The translations under genes were made by a program, and so were the position numbers. A stretch of DNA of 64,000 nt from Oscillospiraceae bacterium (GTDB lineage: Bacteria; Bacillota; Clostridia; Oscillospirales; Oscillospiraceae): the NCBI GenBank assembly GCA_017432615.1, contig JAFRIV010000011.1, positions 1 through 64,000 of the forward strand, given 5' to 3'. How positions within the stretch are numbered: position 1 is the stretch's first letter; the number at the start of each line of letters is the position of its first letter. Below the pieces are notes generated by a model. It saw nothing but the letters and a program-made list of their open reading frames with translations. It was not told the DNA's origin and did no database searches. Below, piece by piece: positions 8,993 through 17,072 of the stretch.

Positions 8993-11500
8993 TCAGATAA
9001 ATCTTCCTGTGACGCTGTCCTTGCAGGTGCGTATTTCCTCCGGTGTGCCGCAGGCAACGATCCGGCCTCCCTCCTCGCCGCCCTCCGGTCCCATGTCGAT
9101 GATATAATCGGCACTTCGGATCACATCCAGGTCATGCTCGATGACAATAACGGTAGCACCATGGCCGATCAGTGTACGGAAGACCTGCAGCAGCGTCTCC
9201 ACATCCTTCGGATGCAGACCGATGGTAGGTTCGTCAAAGACAAATACGGAATCCTCCTGCCGTCTGCCCATTTCGGAAGCCAGCTTCAGCCGCTGCGCCT
9301 CGCCGCCGGACAGTCCCGGCGTTTCTTCCCCCAACGTCAGATACCCCAGGCCGAGATCCTGAAGCGTTTCCAGCCTTTGGCTGACGACACTCATGTTCCG
9401 GCAGAATTCCAGAGCCGTGTTCACGTCCATATCCATCAGTTCGGGAAGGGATCGTTCCTCACCGGCTTTATTCCGATAGCGGATCTTCTTCGCCTCCTTC
9501 GCATAACGTGAGCCCCGGCAATCCGGGCATGGAATATCCACGTCAGGCAGAAACTGGACGTCCAGGGAGATCTGTCCCGTTCCGTCGCAAACCGGGCAAC
9601 GGAGAGAGCCAGTATTATAGGAAAAGTCCCCGGCCTTATAACCGTACTGCTTTGCCGTTTTCGTCCCGGCGAAAATCTTTCGCAGCTCATCGTGCACATT
9701 GGCGTAAGTAGCGACAGTAGAACGGACGTTGATTCCGATCGGTGTAGCGTCGATCAGCTTGATATGCCTGATGTCTGCGGCGTCGATCTTCCGAATATGG
9801 TCGGGCATTCTCTTTCCGCTGCACAGAGAATCCAGCGCGGGGACCAGGCTTTCCAGGATCAGTGTGGTCTTTCCGGAACCTGACACGCCGGTAATGACCG
9901 TCATTCGACTTTTGGGAATCTTTACGGAAAGCGGCTTGACGGTGTGGATGCGGTCTGTCTCCAGACAGATCATCCCGTTTGCAAACAGTTCCTGCCCGGA
10001 CGGTTCCTTTTTCAAGCCATGCGCTCCAATGAGGTATCTGCCGATTACGGAAGCCGGATCCTGCGTGACATCTGCAACAGTCCCTTCTGCGATGACCGTA
10101 CCGCCTTTCGCTCCGGCCTCCGGCCCCATCTCGATCAGCCAATCGGCCTCCTTCAGGATCTGCGCGTCATGATCCACCAGCAGAACAGAGTTGCCGTCCT
10201 TTACCAGATCGTGCATGACGCCGCTCAGACCGACGATATTGGCAGGATGCAGGCCGATCGATGGCTCGTCCAGCACGTACAAAACGCCGGTCGTGCGGTT
10301 TCTGACCGCCCGTGCCAGCTGCATTCGCTGCCGCTCCCCTGTGGAGAGCGTAGACGATGCTCTGTCCAGCGTGAGGTAGGAAAGGCCCAGATCCATCAGC
10401 CGCGCAGCAACCTCCAAATAGGATTCACAGATGTTCTGCGCCATGGAACGCATCTCCTCCGGCAGAGAAGCCGGCACTTGTTTGACCCATTCGATCGATT
10501 CCTTCAGCGTCATCTCACAGACCTGGTCAAGCGAGATTCCCATCAGCCTCGGCGCTCTGGCAGACTCCGAAAGCCGTGTCCCGTGACACTCAGGGCAGAC
10601 GTCCTCTTTGAGGAACTTTTCCACTCGCTTCATGCCCTTTTCATCCTTGACCTTATTGAGCGCGTTGAGCACTGTCGCCGTGGCGCTGTAATAGGTAAAG
10701 TCCATCTCGCCCGCCGTGGCGGTGTCCGCCTTCTTCGGACGATAGAAGATGTGTTTTTTCTCCATGGGACCGTCATAGACGATCTCCTTTTCTTTTTGTG
10801 TCAGGTCTTTGAATGGAATATCTGTCCGCACGCCCATTGCCCGGCACACATCGGTCATCAGCGACCACATGAGGCTATTCCAGGGAGCGACAGCGCCGTC
10901 ATCAATGGAAATATTCTCATCCGGCACCAGCGTACTGCGGTCCACTGTTCGAATCGTTCCCGTTCCGCCACAGCAGCTGCAGGCGCCCTGAGAGTTGAAG
11001 GCCAGCTCCTCCGCCCCGGGACCGTAGAAATGCTCCCCGCATGCGGGGCAGACGAGTTCCTGCATCAATGCCACTTGAAAGCCCGGCTTCACGTAATGAC
11101 CGTTTGGACAGCGGTGGCTGGCCAGACGCGAGAACATCAGGCGCAGGCTGTTTAAAAGCTCCGTGCCCGTGCCGAAGGTGGAGCGGATCCCCGGCACGCC
11201 CGGCCTCTGGTGCAGCGCAAGGGACGCCGGGACGTACAGCACCTCGTCCACATCCGCGCGGGAGGCCTGCGTCATTCGCCTTCTGGTATAGGTAGAAAGG
11301 GATTCCAGATATCTTCTGGAACCCTCCGCATAAAGTACGCCAAGCGCCAGAGAAGATTTTCCCGAGCCGGACACGCCTGCTATCGCCGTGATCCCGTGAA
11401 GCGGCACGTCCACATCGATATTCTTCAAGTTATGTACCCTGGCGCCTCTGACTTCAATAGTTTTCGGCAGTTCCTGGTCTTTCTGAACTGGATTGCTCAT
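8993..11500 (-). CDS. UvrA-like ABC ATPase, class II (no UvrB-binding domain)
   Basis: Start taken at ATG 11500 with GGGAG seven bases upstream; the longer frame begins with GTG at 11518. About 835 residues, against about 940 for UvrA. Both ABC halves are present: Walker A GVSGSGKSS near the N terminus and GVSGSGKTT in the second half, signature blocks STGERQRMQLARA and LSGGEAQRLKLA, and LDEPSIGLHP / FDEPTIGLHP. Two Cys4 zinc modules are visible. Directly after RSTFGTGTEL the first zinc module follows, so the roughly 115-residue UvrB-interaction domain of canonical UvrA is missing. Class II UvrA proteins are linked to tolerance of DNA-binding drugs rather than to the main UvrABC pathway. It stands alone without uvrB or uvrC. 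Confidence 0.85.
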   Translation of the reverse strand: MSNPVQKDQELPKTIEVRGARVHNLKNIDVDVPLHGITAIAGVSGSGKSSLALGVLYAEGSRRYLESLSTYTRRRMTQASRADVDEVLYVPASLALHQRPGVPGIRSTFGTGTELLNSLRLMFSRLASHRCPNGHYVKPGFQVALMQELVCPACGEHFYGPGAEELAFNSQGACSCCGGTGTIRTVDRSTLVPDENISIDDGAVAPWNSLMWSLMTDVCRAMGVRTDIPFKDLTQKEKEIVYDGPMEKKHIFYRPKKADTATAGEMDFTYYSATATVLNALNKVKDEKGMKRVEKFLKEDVCPECHGTRLSESARAPRLMGISLDQVCEMTLKESIEWVKQVPASLPEEMRSMAQNICESYLEVAARLMDLGLSYLTLDRASSTLSTGERQRMQLARAVRNRTTGVLYVLDEPSIGLHPANIVGLSGVMHDLVKDGNSVLLVDHDAQILKEADWLIEMGPEAGAKGGTVIAEGTVADVTQDPASVIGRYLIGAHGLKKEPSGQELFANGMICLETDRIHTVKPLSVKIPKSRMTVITGVSGSGKTTLILESLVPALDSLCSGKRMPDHIRKIDAADIRHIKLIDATPIGINVRSTVATYANVHDELRKIFAGTKTAKQYGYKAGDFSYNTGSLRCPVCDGTGQISLDVQFLPDVDIPCPDCRGSRYAKEAKKIRYRNKAGEERSLPELMDMDVNTALEFCRNMSVVSQRLETLQDLGLGYLTLGEETPGLSGGEAQRLKLASEMGRRQEDSVFVFDEPTIGLHPKDVETLLQVFRTLIGHGATVIVIEHDLDVIRSADYIIDMGPEGGEEGGRIVACGTPEEIRTCKDSVTGRFI

Positions 11501-11869
11501 CTTTTTTCTCCCGAACACTCTATTATTTCCCGTGTTCCTTCATCTGCTTCTGCGCCATAAGCATGGCCACGATCTCCGGCACAAAGGCCTTCCCGGCAGA
11601 CAGTCTTTGTAAATCTATACAATCTTACCAATTTGATATTTATCTGTCAACGGGCAACAAGCCAAAAACCTTGCTCCTGCTATCCCTATGCTATACGCCG
11701 GGGACAGTTACAAAAATCGGTTATTATTTCACGAGAACCGGCAAAGAGTCAAGATCACAAAATAATATCCGTATTTTTATAAATGTGTGATAGTATTGTG
11801 ATAAACGATATGCTATACTGGACGCACAGAACCAATAAAAACAAAAAAATATGAAAGGAATTGATACCC
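11501..11869. other. 369-base gene-poor region with a possible gene remnant
   Basis: Holds a possible C-terminal gene remnant (11523-11614), a sequence resembling half of the palindromic element at 46964 (11698-11711, CCGGGGACAGTTAC), and a possible -10 TATACT at 11814-11819 before the secreted-protein gene. The -35 for it is poor. Confidence 0.45.
11523..11614 (-). pseudogene. Possible 30-codon C-terminal gene remnant
   Basis: The - strand frame ending at TAA 11525-11523 reads DLQRLSAGKAFVPEIVAMLM and on to QKQMKEHGK without a start codon or ribosome site. The charged helical composition looks like the tail of a protein cut by a deletion. A stretch this short can also occur by chance, so this is only a suggestion. 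Confidence 0.2.
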
Positions 11870-12406
11870 ATGAAAAAACTGATTGCCCTGATCCTTGCTC
11901 TCACAGCAGTCTTTGCTCTTGGCACTTCTTCTCTGGCCGCTATGCAAACCCCAATCGGCACGATTATCGACACCAACGAGGACGGTAACAGCGGCGGAAC
12001 CCCTTCCGCTCCCAATCCGGCTGATATACCCGGGCTGCTGATCTGCCTGATGGAGGACGACACGATTTACCAGTTTGTTCCGATCGATGACGTAACACAT
12101 GTTGACCGCGATAACGCAAAAGTGCTTCCCTCCGCGAAACGGGATGCTCTCCTGGATGCAGTGGACAGCGCAAAAGCCGCAAAGGAAGTGGATGGAAAAA
12201 GGCTTCGGGATGCTTACTGGTTTGAAGTTCCCGAACAGTATACAGTGGATGATGAGCATTATGCGAAGATCATTTTTGCCTGCAAAGGGACTGATGTGGA
12301 AGTAACGGTGAACGGTGAGCCCGTGGAGATCCTCAACGTGACCGGCGGTACCACGTACCTTGCCAAGCTGATCGACCGCGGCGTCGTGATCGTACGGTCC
12401 AAATAA
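11870..12406 (+). CDS. Small secreted protein, unknown function
   Basis: The ATG at 11870 is preferred over the TTG at 11861 because AAAGGA lies ten bases upstream and the peptide then opens with a classic signal peptide (MKKLIALILALTAVFALGTS, ending SLAA). The mature part is about 155 residues: a Gly/Ser/Pro-rich linker (SGGTPSAPNPAD) followed by an acidic alpha/beta segment ending in an Ile/Val-rich strand. There is no lipobox or anchor, so it is probably released. I do not recognise the family. It has its own terminator and is monocistronic. Confidence 0.7.
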   Translation: MKKLIALILALTAVFALGTSSLAAMQTPIGTIIDTNEDGNSGGTPSAPNPADIPGLLICLMEDDTIYQFVPIDDVTHVDRDNAKVLPSAKRDALLDAVDSAKAAKEVDGKRLRDAYWFEVPEQYTVDDEHYAKIIFACKGTDVEVTVNGEPVEILNVTGGTTYLAKLIDRGVVIVRSK

Positions 12407-12432
12407 AAACCTCCTGATAAAAGATCCTTTTA

Positions 12433-12456
12433 ACCACGCTTCGGCGTGGTTTTTTT
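12433..12456 (+). terminator. Intrinsic terminator
   Basis: Stem ACCACGC (12433-12439) / GCGTGGT (12444-12450) with a stable TTCG loop and seven T residues. It ends the secreted-protein transcript. Confidence 0.9.
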
Positions 12457-12570
12457 GCCGGCCTTGACTATCTCCGCCTGTCGCTGGATCGGGAAAGTTC
12501 CTTTCGCACTGAAAACAGGAAAAATGTTTACAGAGGGCAAAAGCTGTTTTCCATGCTGGCGGGATTCTTC

Positions 12571-12599
12571 TTGATTCGGAAAGAAAAATATAGTATACT
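12571..12599 (+). promoter_or_regulatory. Promoter of the PlsC-like gene
   Basis: -35 TTGATT (12571-12576), 17-base spacer, -10 TATACT (12594-12599), followed by AAGGAG before a TTG start at 12665. Confidence 0.7.
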
Positions 12600-12664
12600 T
12601 TTTTCCAGAAGGAAACCGGTGTCCCGCCGCGTTTCAATTGTCTGCCTGAAGGAGAAGACCGATC

Positions 12665-13396
12665 TTGAAAATCCTGCTTGTGCTGTTGAGCATATTTGGC
12701 ATCTGTGTTGCGGCACTGCTGCTGTTTCTGCTTTTTGTCTGGATCTGCGGGCTGTTTGTGGACAAAACGAAATTCTACGATGATTTCAGCCCTTTTTATG
12801 TCTTTATAAAAAACGTCCTGCTGGATCTGATCCTGCTGTTCAGCCGGGTAAAAGTGGAACTGAAAGGCGCAGAGAAGCTGCCAAAAGATTCCCTGTATCT
12901 GTTGGTTTCAAACCACCGGTCTCTCTATGATCCGCTGGCGGTGATGAAAGCAATGCGCGGTACGGAACTGATCTTTGTGTCCAAGCCGGAGAATTTTGAC
13001 ATTCCTCTCGGCGGGCCGATCGCCAGGCGGTGCTGTTTCCGCACCATCGACCGTGAAAACCCCCGCAACGCCATAGTGACGATTCAGGACTGCACCCGCC
13101 TTCTCGATGAAAAGGTGGCGCCGGTCGTCATTTATCCGGAAGGCACCAGGAGCAAAACCGGCGAACTGCTCCCCTTCCACGACGGCGTTTTCAAAATTGC
13201 GCAGCACGCAAAAGTGCCGATCGTTGTGATGACCGTGAGAAATTCCGACGCGGTACAAAAAAATGCACCCTGGCGCAGTACCCTGATCACCCTGACCATT
13301 GAGGATGTGCTTCCGGCGGAAGAGATTACCGGCGTGCGCACAGCGGCAGTGGGGCAGAAAGTGCGGGAGACCATGATAAAATCCCTGAACCAGTGA
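12665..13396 (+). CDS. plsC: 1-acyl-sn-glycerol-3-phosphate acyltransferase (PlsC family)
   Basis: Transfers an acyl chain to lysophosphatidic acid to make phosphatidic acid at the membrane. The 243-residue protein has an N-terminal membrane helix (about 1-28), the catalytic NHRSLYDP block (HX4D) near residue 80, and YPEGTRSKTG near 158, the glycerophosphate-binding EGTR motif. The start is TTG at 12665, supported by AAGGAG ten bases upstream; no ATG fits. It is a single-gene unit with its own promoter, and the terminator overlaps the stop codon. Confidence 0.85.
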   Translation: MKILLVLLSIFGICVAALLLFLLFVWICGLFVDKTKFYDDFSPFYVFIKNVLLDLILLFSRVKVELKGAEKLPKDSLYLLVSNHRSLYDPLAVMKAMRGTELIFVSKPENFDIPLGGPIARRCCFRTIDRENPRNAIVTIQDCTRLLDEKVAPVVIYPEGTRSKTGELLPFHDGVFKIAQHAKVPIVVMTVRNSDAVQKNAPWRSTLITLTIEDVLPAEEITGVRTAAVGQKVRETMIKSLNQ

Positions 13397-13420
13397 GAAA
13401 CACCGGCTCAGGGATTTTTT
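13381..13420. terminator. Bidirectional terminator between plsC and aspS
   Basis: ATCCCTGA (13381-13388) pairs with TCAGGGAT (13408-13415) with further pairing inside; seven T residues follow on the + strand and TTTTAT on the - strand. It overlaps the end of plsC. Confidence 0.8.
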
Positions 13421-13443
13421 TAGAAGTGAAAAGAAATGAGCGA

Positions 13444-15222
13444 TTACTCTTCTTCCCTTGCGGTAATGGCGATATGCAGTTCATCCAGCTGCTTCTGCTC
13501 GACGTAGGACGGTGCACCCATCATAACATCCGTTGCATTTTTGTTCATGGGGAACGGGATAACTTCGCGGATGCTCTCTTCACCGGAGAGGAGCATGACC
13601 ATGCGGTCAATCCCCGGTGCGATGCCGGCATGAGGAGGTGCCCCGTAGCAGAAGGCGTTATACATGGCCGGGAACTTTTTCTTTACATCCTCTTCGCCAA
13701 GGCGGACCATCTCGAAGGCTTTGATCATGATCTCGGGGTCATGATTGCGCACTGCGCCGGAAGAGAGCTCCACGCCGTTGCAGACCAGGTCATACTGGTC
13801 GGCCGTAATGGTAAGGGGATCGATCTCTCCGCGCTCCGCCTTCAGAAGGACTTCAAGGCCGCCGGCAGGCATGGAGAACGGATTGTGGCAGAATTCCAGC
13901 TCGCCGCTCTCTTCTCCGATCTCATACATGGGGAAGTCCACGATCCAGCAGAATTCATAGCGTTCCTTATCCATGTGATTCGGGCAGGCATTGCCCAGCA
14001 TCTTCCGCATCACGCCGGCTGTTTTTACGGCATCATCATGCTTCCCGGCCGCGACGGCAACAAGCGTTCCCGAAGTAAGAGAGAGGCGCTCGGTGAGGGT
14101 TGCCTTCTTCTCTGTCAGGAATTTGGCAATTCCTCCGGCCAACTCGCCGTTTTCATCGAGTCTGAACCAGTAGGGCTTGAATCCGGACTGGACTTCTACA
14201 TCCGTGCAGAGTTTGTCGATCTGCTTTCTCGTCAGGTCACACGCGGAAACCGCAACTGCCTTGATGGTATTGCCTGCAGCAAAGGGGGCAAACTCGATAT
14301 CGGAGAGGAGGTCCGTAACGTCTTCCACGACCAGGTCGATACGCAGGTCCGGTTTGTCGGAACCGTACTTCTCCATGGATTCCAGATACGGGATCCGGCG
14401 GAAAGGCGCGGTAGAGGCAATATCATAGGTACCGTATTTGGCAAAAATGGGCGGGAGAACATCCTCCAGAACAGCAAACACATCTTCCTGCGTGGCAAAA
14501 GCCATTTCCATATCCAGCTGATAAAACTCACCGGGAGAACGGTCGCCTCGGGCATCCTCATCACGAAAGCAGGGAGCGATCTGAAAATACCGGTCGAATC
14601 CGGAGGTCATCAGCAGCTGCTTGAACTGCTGCGGCGCCTGCGGCAGCGCATAAAACTTGCCGGGATGCTTGCGGGCAGGAACCAGATAGTCCCGCGCGCC
14701 TTCCGGAGAGGAGGCTGTGAGGATAGGGGTCGTGATCTCCAGGAAATCATGCTCCATCATAGCCTTGCGGATGGCGGCGATCACGTTGCAGCGCAGGATG
14801 ATGTTTTTCTTGACCGCAGGATTGCGCAGGTCAAGATAACGATAGCGGAGGCGCTGGATCTCGTCAGCTTCACGGCTGCGGTTGATTTCAAACGGGAGTT
14901 CGTTATAACGGCACCGCCCCAGCAGTTCGATTTTTTCCGGTACGATCTCAATCTCGCCGGTATCCTGCTTCGGATTCGGATTGGAGCGTGCGCGTACCGT
15001 GCCCTCAACAGAGATGGTAGATTCCTTATTGATGCCCTTCACCTGGGCAATCAGCGCTTCGTCTTCGATGACGACCTGCGTCGTACCGTAAAAATCACGC
15101 ACCACGACGAAAGCAAAATTGCTGCCGACCATGCGCACATTTTCCATCCAGCCGCTGATCTTTACTTTCTCTCCGACATTTGCAAGACGGAGTTCATTAC
15201 AGGTATGTGTTCTGTTCTGCAT
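13444..15222 (-). CDS. aspS: Aspartyl-tRNA synthetase
   Basis: Charges tRNA-Asp with aspartate. The 592-residue length and architecture fit the bacterial type: an N-terminal OB-fold anticodon domain (1-105), the class II catalytic core (motif 2 with FRDEDARGDRSPGEFYQLD near residue 217), the bacterial GAD insertion (about 300-420), and motif 3 with APGIDRMVMLLSG near the C terminus. It lies 35 bases downstream of hisS, the usual hisS-aspS pairing in Firmicutes. Whether it also charges tRNA-Asn (with GatCAB) cannot be decided here. Confidence 0.96.
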   Translation of the reverse strand: MQNRTHTCNELRLANVGEKVKISGWMENVRMVGSNFAFVVVRDFYGTTQVVIEDEALIAQVKGINKESTISVEGTVRARSNPNPKQDTGEIEIVPEKIELLGRCRYNELPFEINRSREADEIQRLRYRYLDLRNPAVKKNIILRCNVIAAIRKAMMEHDFLEITTPILTASSPEGARDYLVPARKHPGKFYALPQAPQQFKQLLMTSGFDRYFQIAPCFRDEDARGDRSPGEFYQLDMEMAFATQEDVFAVLEDVLPPIFAKYGTYDIASTAPFRRIPYLESMEKYGSDKPDLRIDLVVEDVTDLLSDIEFAPFAAGNTIKAVAVSACDLTRKQIDKLCTDVEVQSGFKPYWFRLDENGELAGGIAKFLTEKKATLTERLSLTSGTLVAVAAGKHDDAVKTAGVMRKMLGNACPNHMDKERYEFCWIVDFPMYEIGEESGELEFCHNPFSMPAGGLEVLLKAERGEIDPLTITADQYDLVCNGVELSSGAVRNHDPEIMIKAFEMVRLGEEDVKKKFPAMYNAFCYGAPPHAGIAPGIDRMVMLLSGEESIREVIPFPMNKNATDVMMGAPSYVEQKQLDELHIAITAREEE

Positions 15223-15257
15223 TGTTTTACCCTTCTTTTATTCAAAAATAAACGGGA

Positions 15258-16613
15258 TCACTCTTTTACCGCGCAGGCAGCATTCCGGGCACCGATCTTT
15301 TCCCGGATAAAGGCCGCCGCTTCGGAAGGCGTCAGCTTGCACTGTTCGCCCGAGGTCATGTCCTTCACGGAGAGGATCCCTTCCCGGATCTCATCCTCGC
15401 CCAGCAGGATCACAAAGGGGATCTTCTGCTTGTCCGCATAGGACATTTTTGCTTTGAATTTTTTCTTCTCCGTATAGAGCTGCGTACGCACCCCGGCGGA
15501 CCGGAGCACCGTGGCAGCCGATACCGCAGGGCCAAAGTCCTCCGTCATAGGGATCACCAGGGCATCGGCAGGGGCGGAAACCGGTTCCTCCGAAAGAAGA
15601 TGCTGTTCCTGAAGCACATAGAATAGCCTTGTAAGCCCGATGGAAATGCCCACGCCGGGCAGTTTTTTATCGGTATAGTACCCTGCCAGGTCATCGTAAC
15701 GGCCACCGGAGCACACGGAACCGATCTCCGGATGATCGGTCATCATGGTCTCATATACCGTACCGGTATAATAGTCCAGCCCGCGGGCAATGGTAAGGTC
15801 TATGGCAAAGTTTGCCTCCGGAACCCCGAATTCCTTCAGATGCGCGGTAACGGCAATCAGTTCGTCCAGGCCTTCATCAAAGGTGGCGTCCATTCCCCGA
15901 TAGCGGGACAGCGCCTCGAGGACTTCTTCATTGGTGCCGCGGATCGCCATGAAATCCATCACGTTTTCCGCTTTACAGGGCAGCATCTTCACCTCATCGA
16001 TCAGCAGCAGGCGGACCTTTTCCGCTCCGATCTTGTCAAGCTTGTCCACAGTACGCATGATCTCCCCGGCCTTTTCCGCCATGCCGTTCATGCTGTAAAA
16101 GCCGTTAAGGATCTTACGGTTGTTCACATGGATCTGAAAACGCTGAAAGCCCAGCCGACGGAAGGTGCTGTAAATGATGGCAGGGATCTCCGCCTCATTC
16201 ATGATATCCAGGGAACCGTCACCGATCACATCGATATCCGCCTGATAGAACTCCCGAAAACGGCCGCGCTGTGCCCTTTCGCCGCGATAGACCTTGCCGA
16301 TCTGATACCGGCGGAACGGGAAAGTCAGCTCCCCGTAATGGGCGGCCACATATTTGGCAAGGGGGACCGTGAGGTCAAAACGGAGAGCAAGATCACTGTC
16401 GCCTTTTGTAAAGCGATAGATCTGCTTTTCCGTTTCTCCCCCGCCCTTTGCCAGAAGCACTTCGGAAGATTCGATCGCAGGGGTATCCAACGGCGTAAAG
16501 CCGTACAGAGAATAGTTTTCCCGAAGGAGCTGCATGATGCGCTCCATCTTCATCTGATCGGCCGGGAGAAGCTCCATAAAGCCGGACAGCGTGCGCGGTG
16601 TTACCTTTGCCAT
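15258..16613 (-). CDS. hisS: Histidyl-tRNA synthetase
   Basis: Class II synthetase that charges tRNA-His. The 451-residue protein has motif 2 (YRGERAQRGRFREFYQADID, about 108-127), the His-specific ARGLDYYTGTVYE motif near residue 265, and the C-terminal anticodon-binding domain (about 340-440). It lies 15 bases downstream of mgsA and upstream of aspS in the same - strand run. Confidence 0.95.
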   Translation of the reverse strand: MAKVTPRTLSGFMELLPADQMKMERIMQLLRENYSLYGFTPLDTPAIESSEVLLAKGGGETEKQIYRFTKGDSDLALRFDLTVPLAKYVAAHYGELTFPFRRYQIGKVYRGERAQRGRFREFYQADIDVIGDGSLDIMNEAEIPAIIYSTFRRLGFQRFQIHVNNRKILNGFYSMNGMAEKAGEIMRTVDKLDKIGAEKVRLLLIDEVKMLPCKAENVMDFMAIRGTNEEVLEALSRYRGMDATFDEGLDELIAVTAHLKEFGVPEANFAIDLTIARGLDYYTGTVYETMMTDHPEIGSVCSGGRYDDLAGYYTDKKLPGVGISIGLTRLFYVLQEQHLLSEEPVSAPADALVIPMTEDFGPAVSAATVLRSAGVRTQLYTEKKKFKAKMSYADKQKIPFVILLGEDEIREGILSVKDMTSGEQCKLTPSEAAAFIREKIGARNAACAVKE

Positions 16614-16628
16614 TTCAAACCCTCCGGA

Positions 16629-17048
16629 TCATTTTGATTTCTTCGGCTGATACGGCGGATTGACAATATTCCGCCAGTCGAGATCGCCGCGGCGCAGGCC
16701 CTGTACCAGCACTTCCGCGGTGGCGGCATTGGTGGCAAAAGGCACCTGATAGGTATCGCAAAGGCGTTCGATCCGGTTGATGTCATCAAAGCCCTTAGGG
16801 TTTTGGGGATCGCAGAAAAAGAGCACAAGGTCGATCTCGTTAAAGGAGAGCCTTGCGGCAATCTGCTGTGCACCGCCTTCGTTGGCGTGCATATACAACG
16901 TGATCGGCAAACCGGTGGCATCGGCAACCAGTTTTCCTGTCACGTGGGTAGCACAAAGCCTATGTTCCGCCAGGATACCGCAGTATGCAATACAAAACTG
17001 CACCATCAGCTCTTTTTTGCGGTCATGAGCCATCAAAGCAATGTTCAT
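16629..17048 (-). CDS. mgsA: Methylglyoxal synthase
   Basis: Converts dihydroxyacetone phosphate to methylglyoxal and phosphate, a bypass of lower glycolysis when phosphate is short. The start is set at ATG 17048, with GGAG nine bases upstream; the longer frame begins with TTG at 17063. The protein is about 139 residues. AHDRKKE at the N terminus, TGTGK-like THVTGK, LFFCDPQNPKG (catalytic Asp) and VPFATNAATAE are all in place. Standing next to PBP2 is a known Clostridia arrangement. Confidence 0.92.
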   Translation of the reverse strand: MNIALMAHDRKKELMVQFCIAYCGILAEHRLCATHVTGKLVADATGLPITLYMHANEGGAQQIAARLSFNEIDLVLFFCDPQNPKGFDDINRIERLCDTYQVPFATNAATAEVLVQGLRRGDLDWRNIVNPPYQPKKSK

Positions 17049-17072
17049 TCTCTCTATCTCCAAATCTTAAAA

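Noticed and set aside
11563..11790. 75-codon + frame
   Set aside because: No ribosome site and no coding composition; AT-rich chance frame.
13393..15441. 682-codon + frame opposite aspS
   Set aside because: The - strand encodes a complete AspS; the + frame is a consequence of codon usage.
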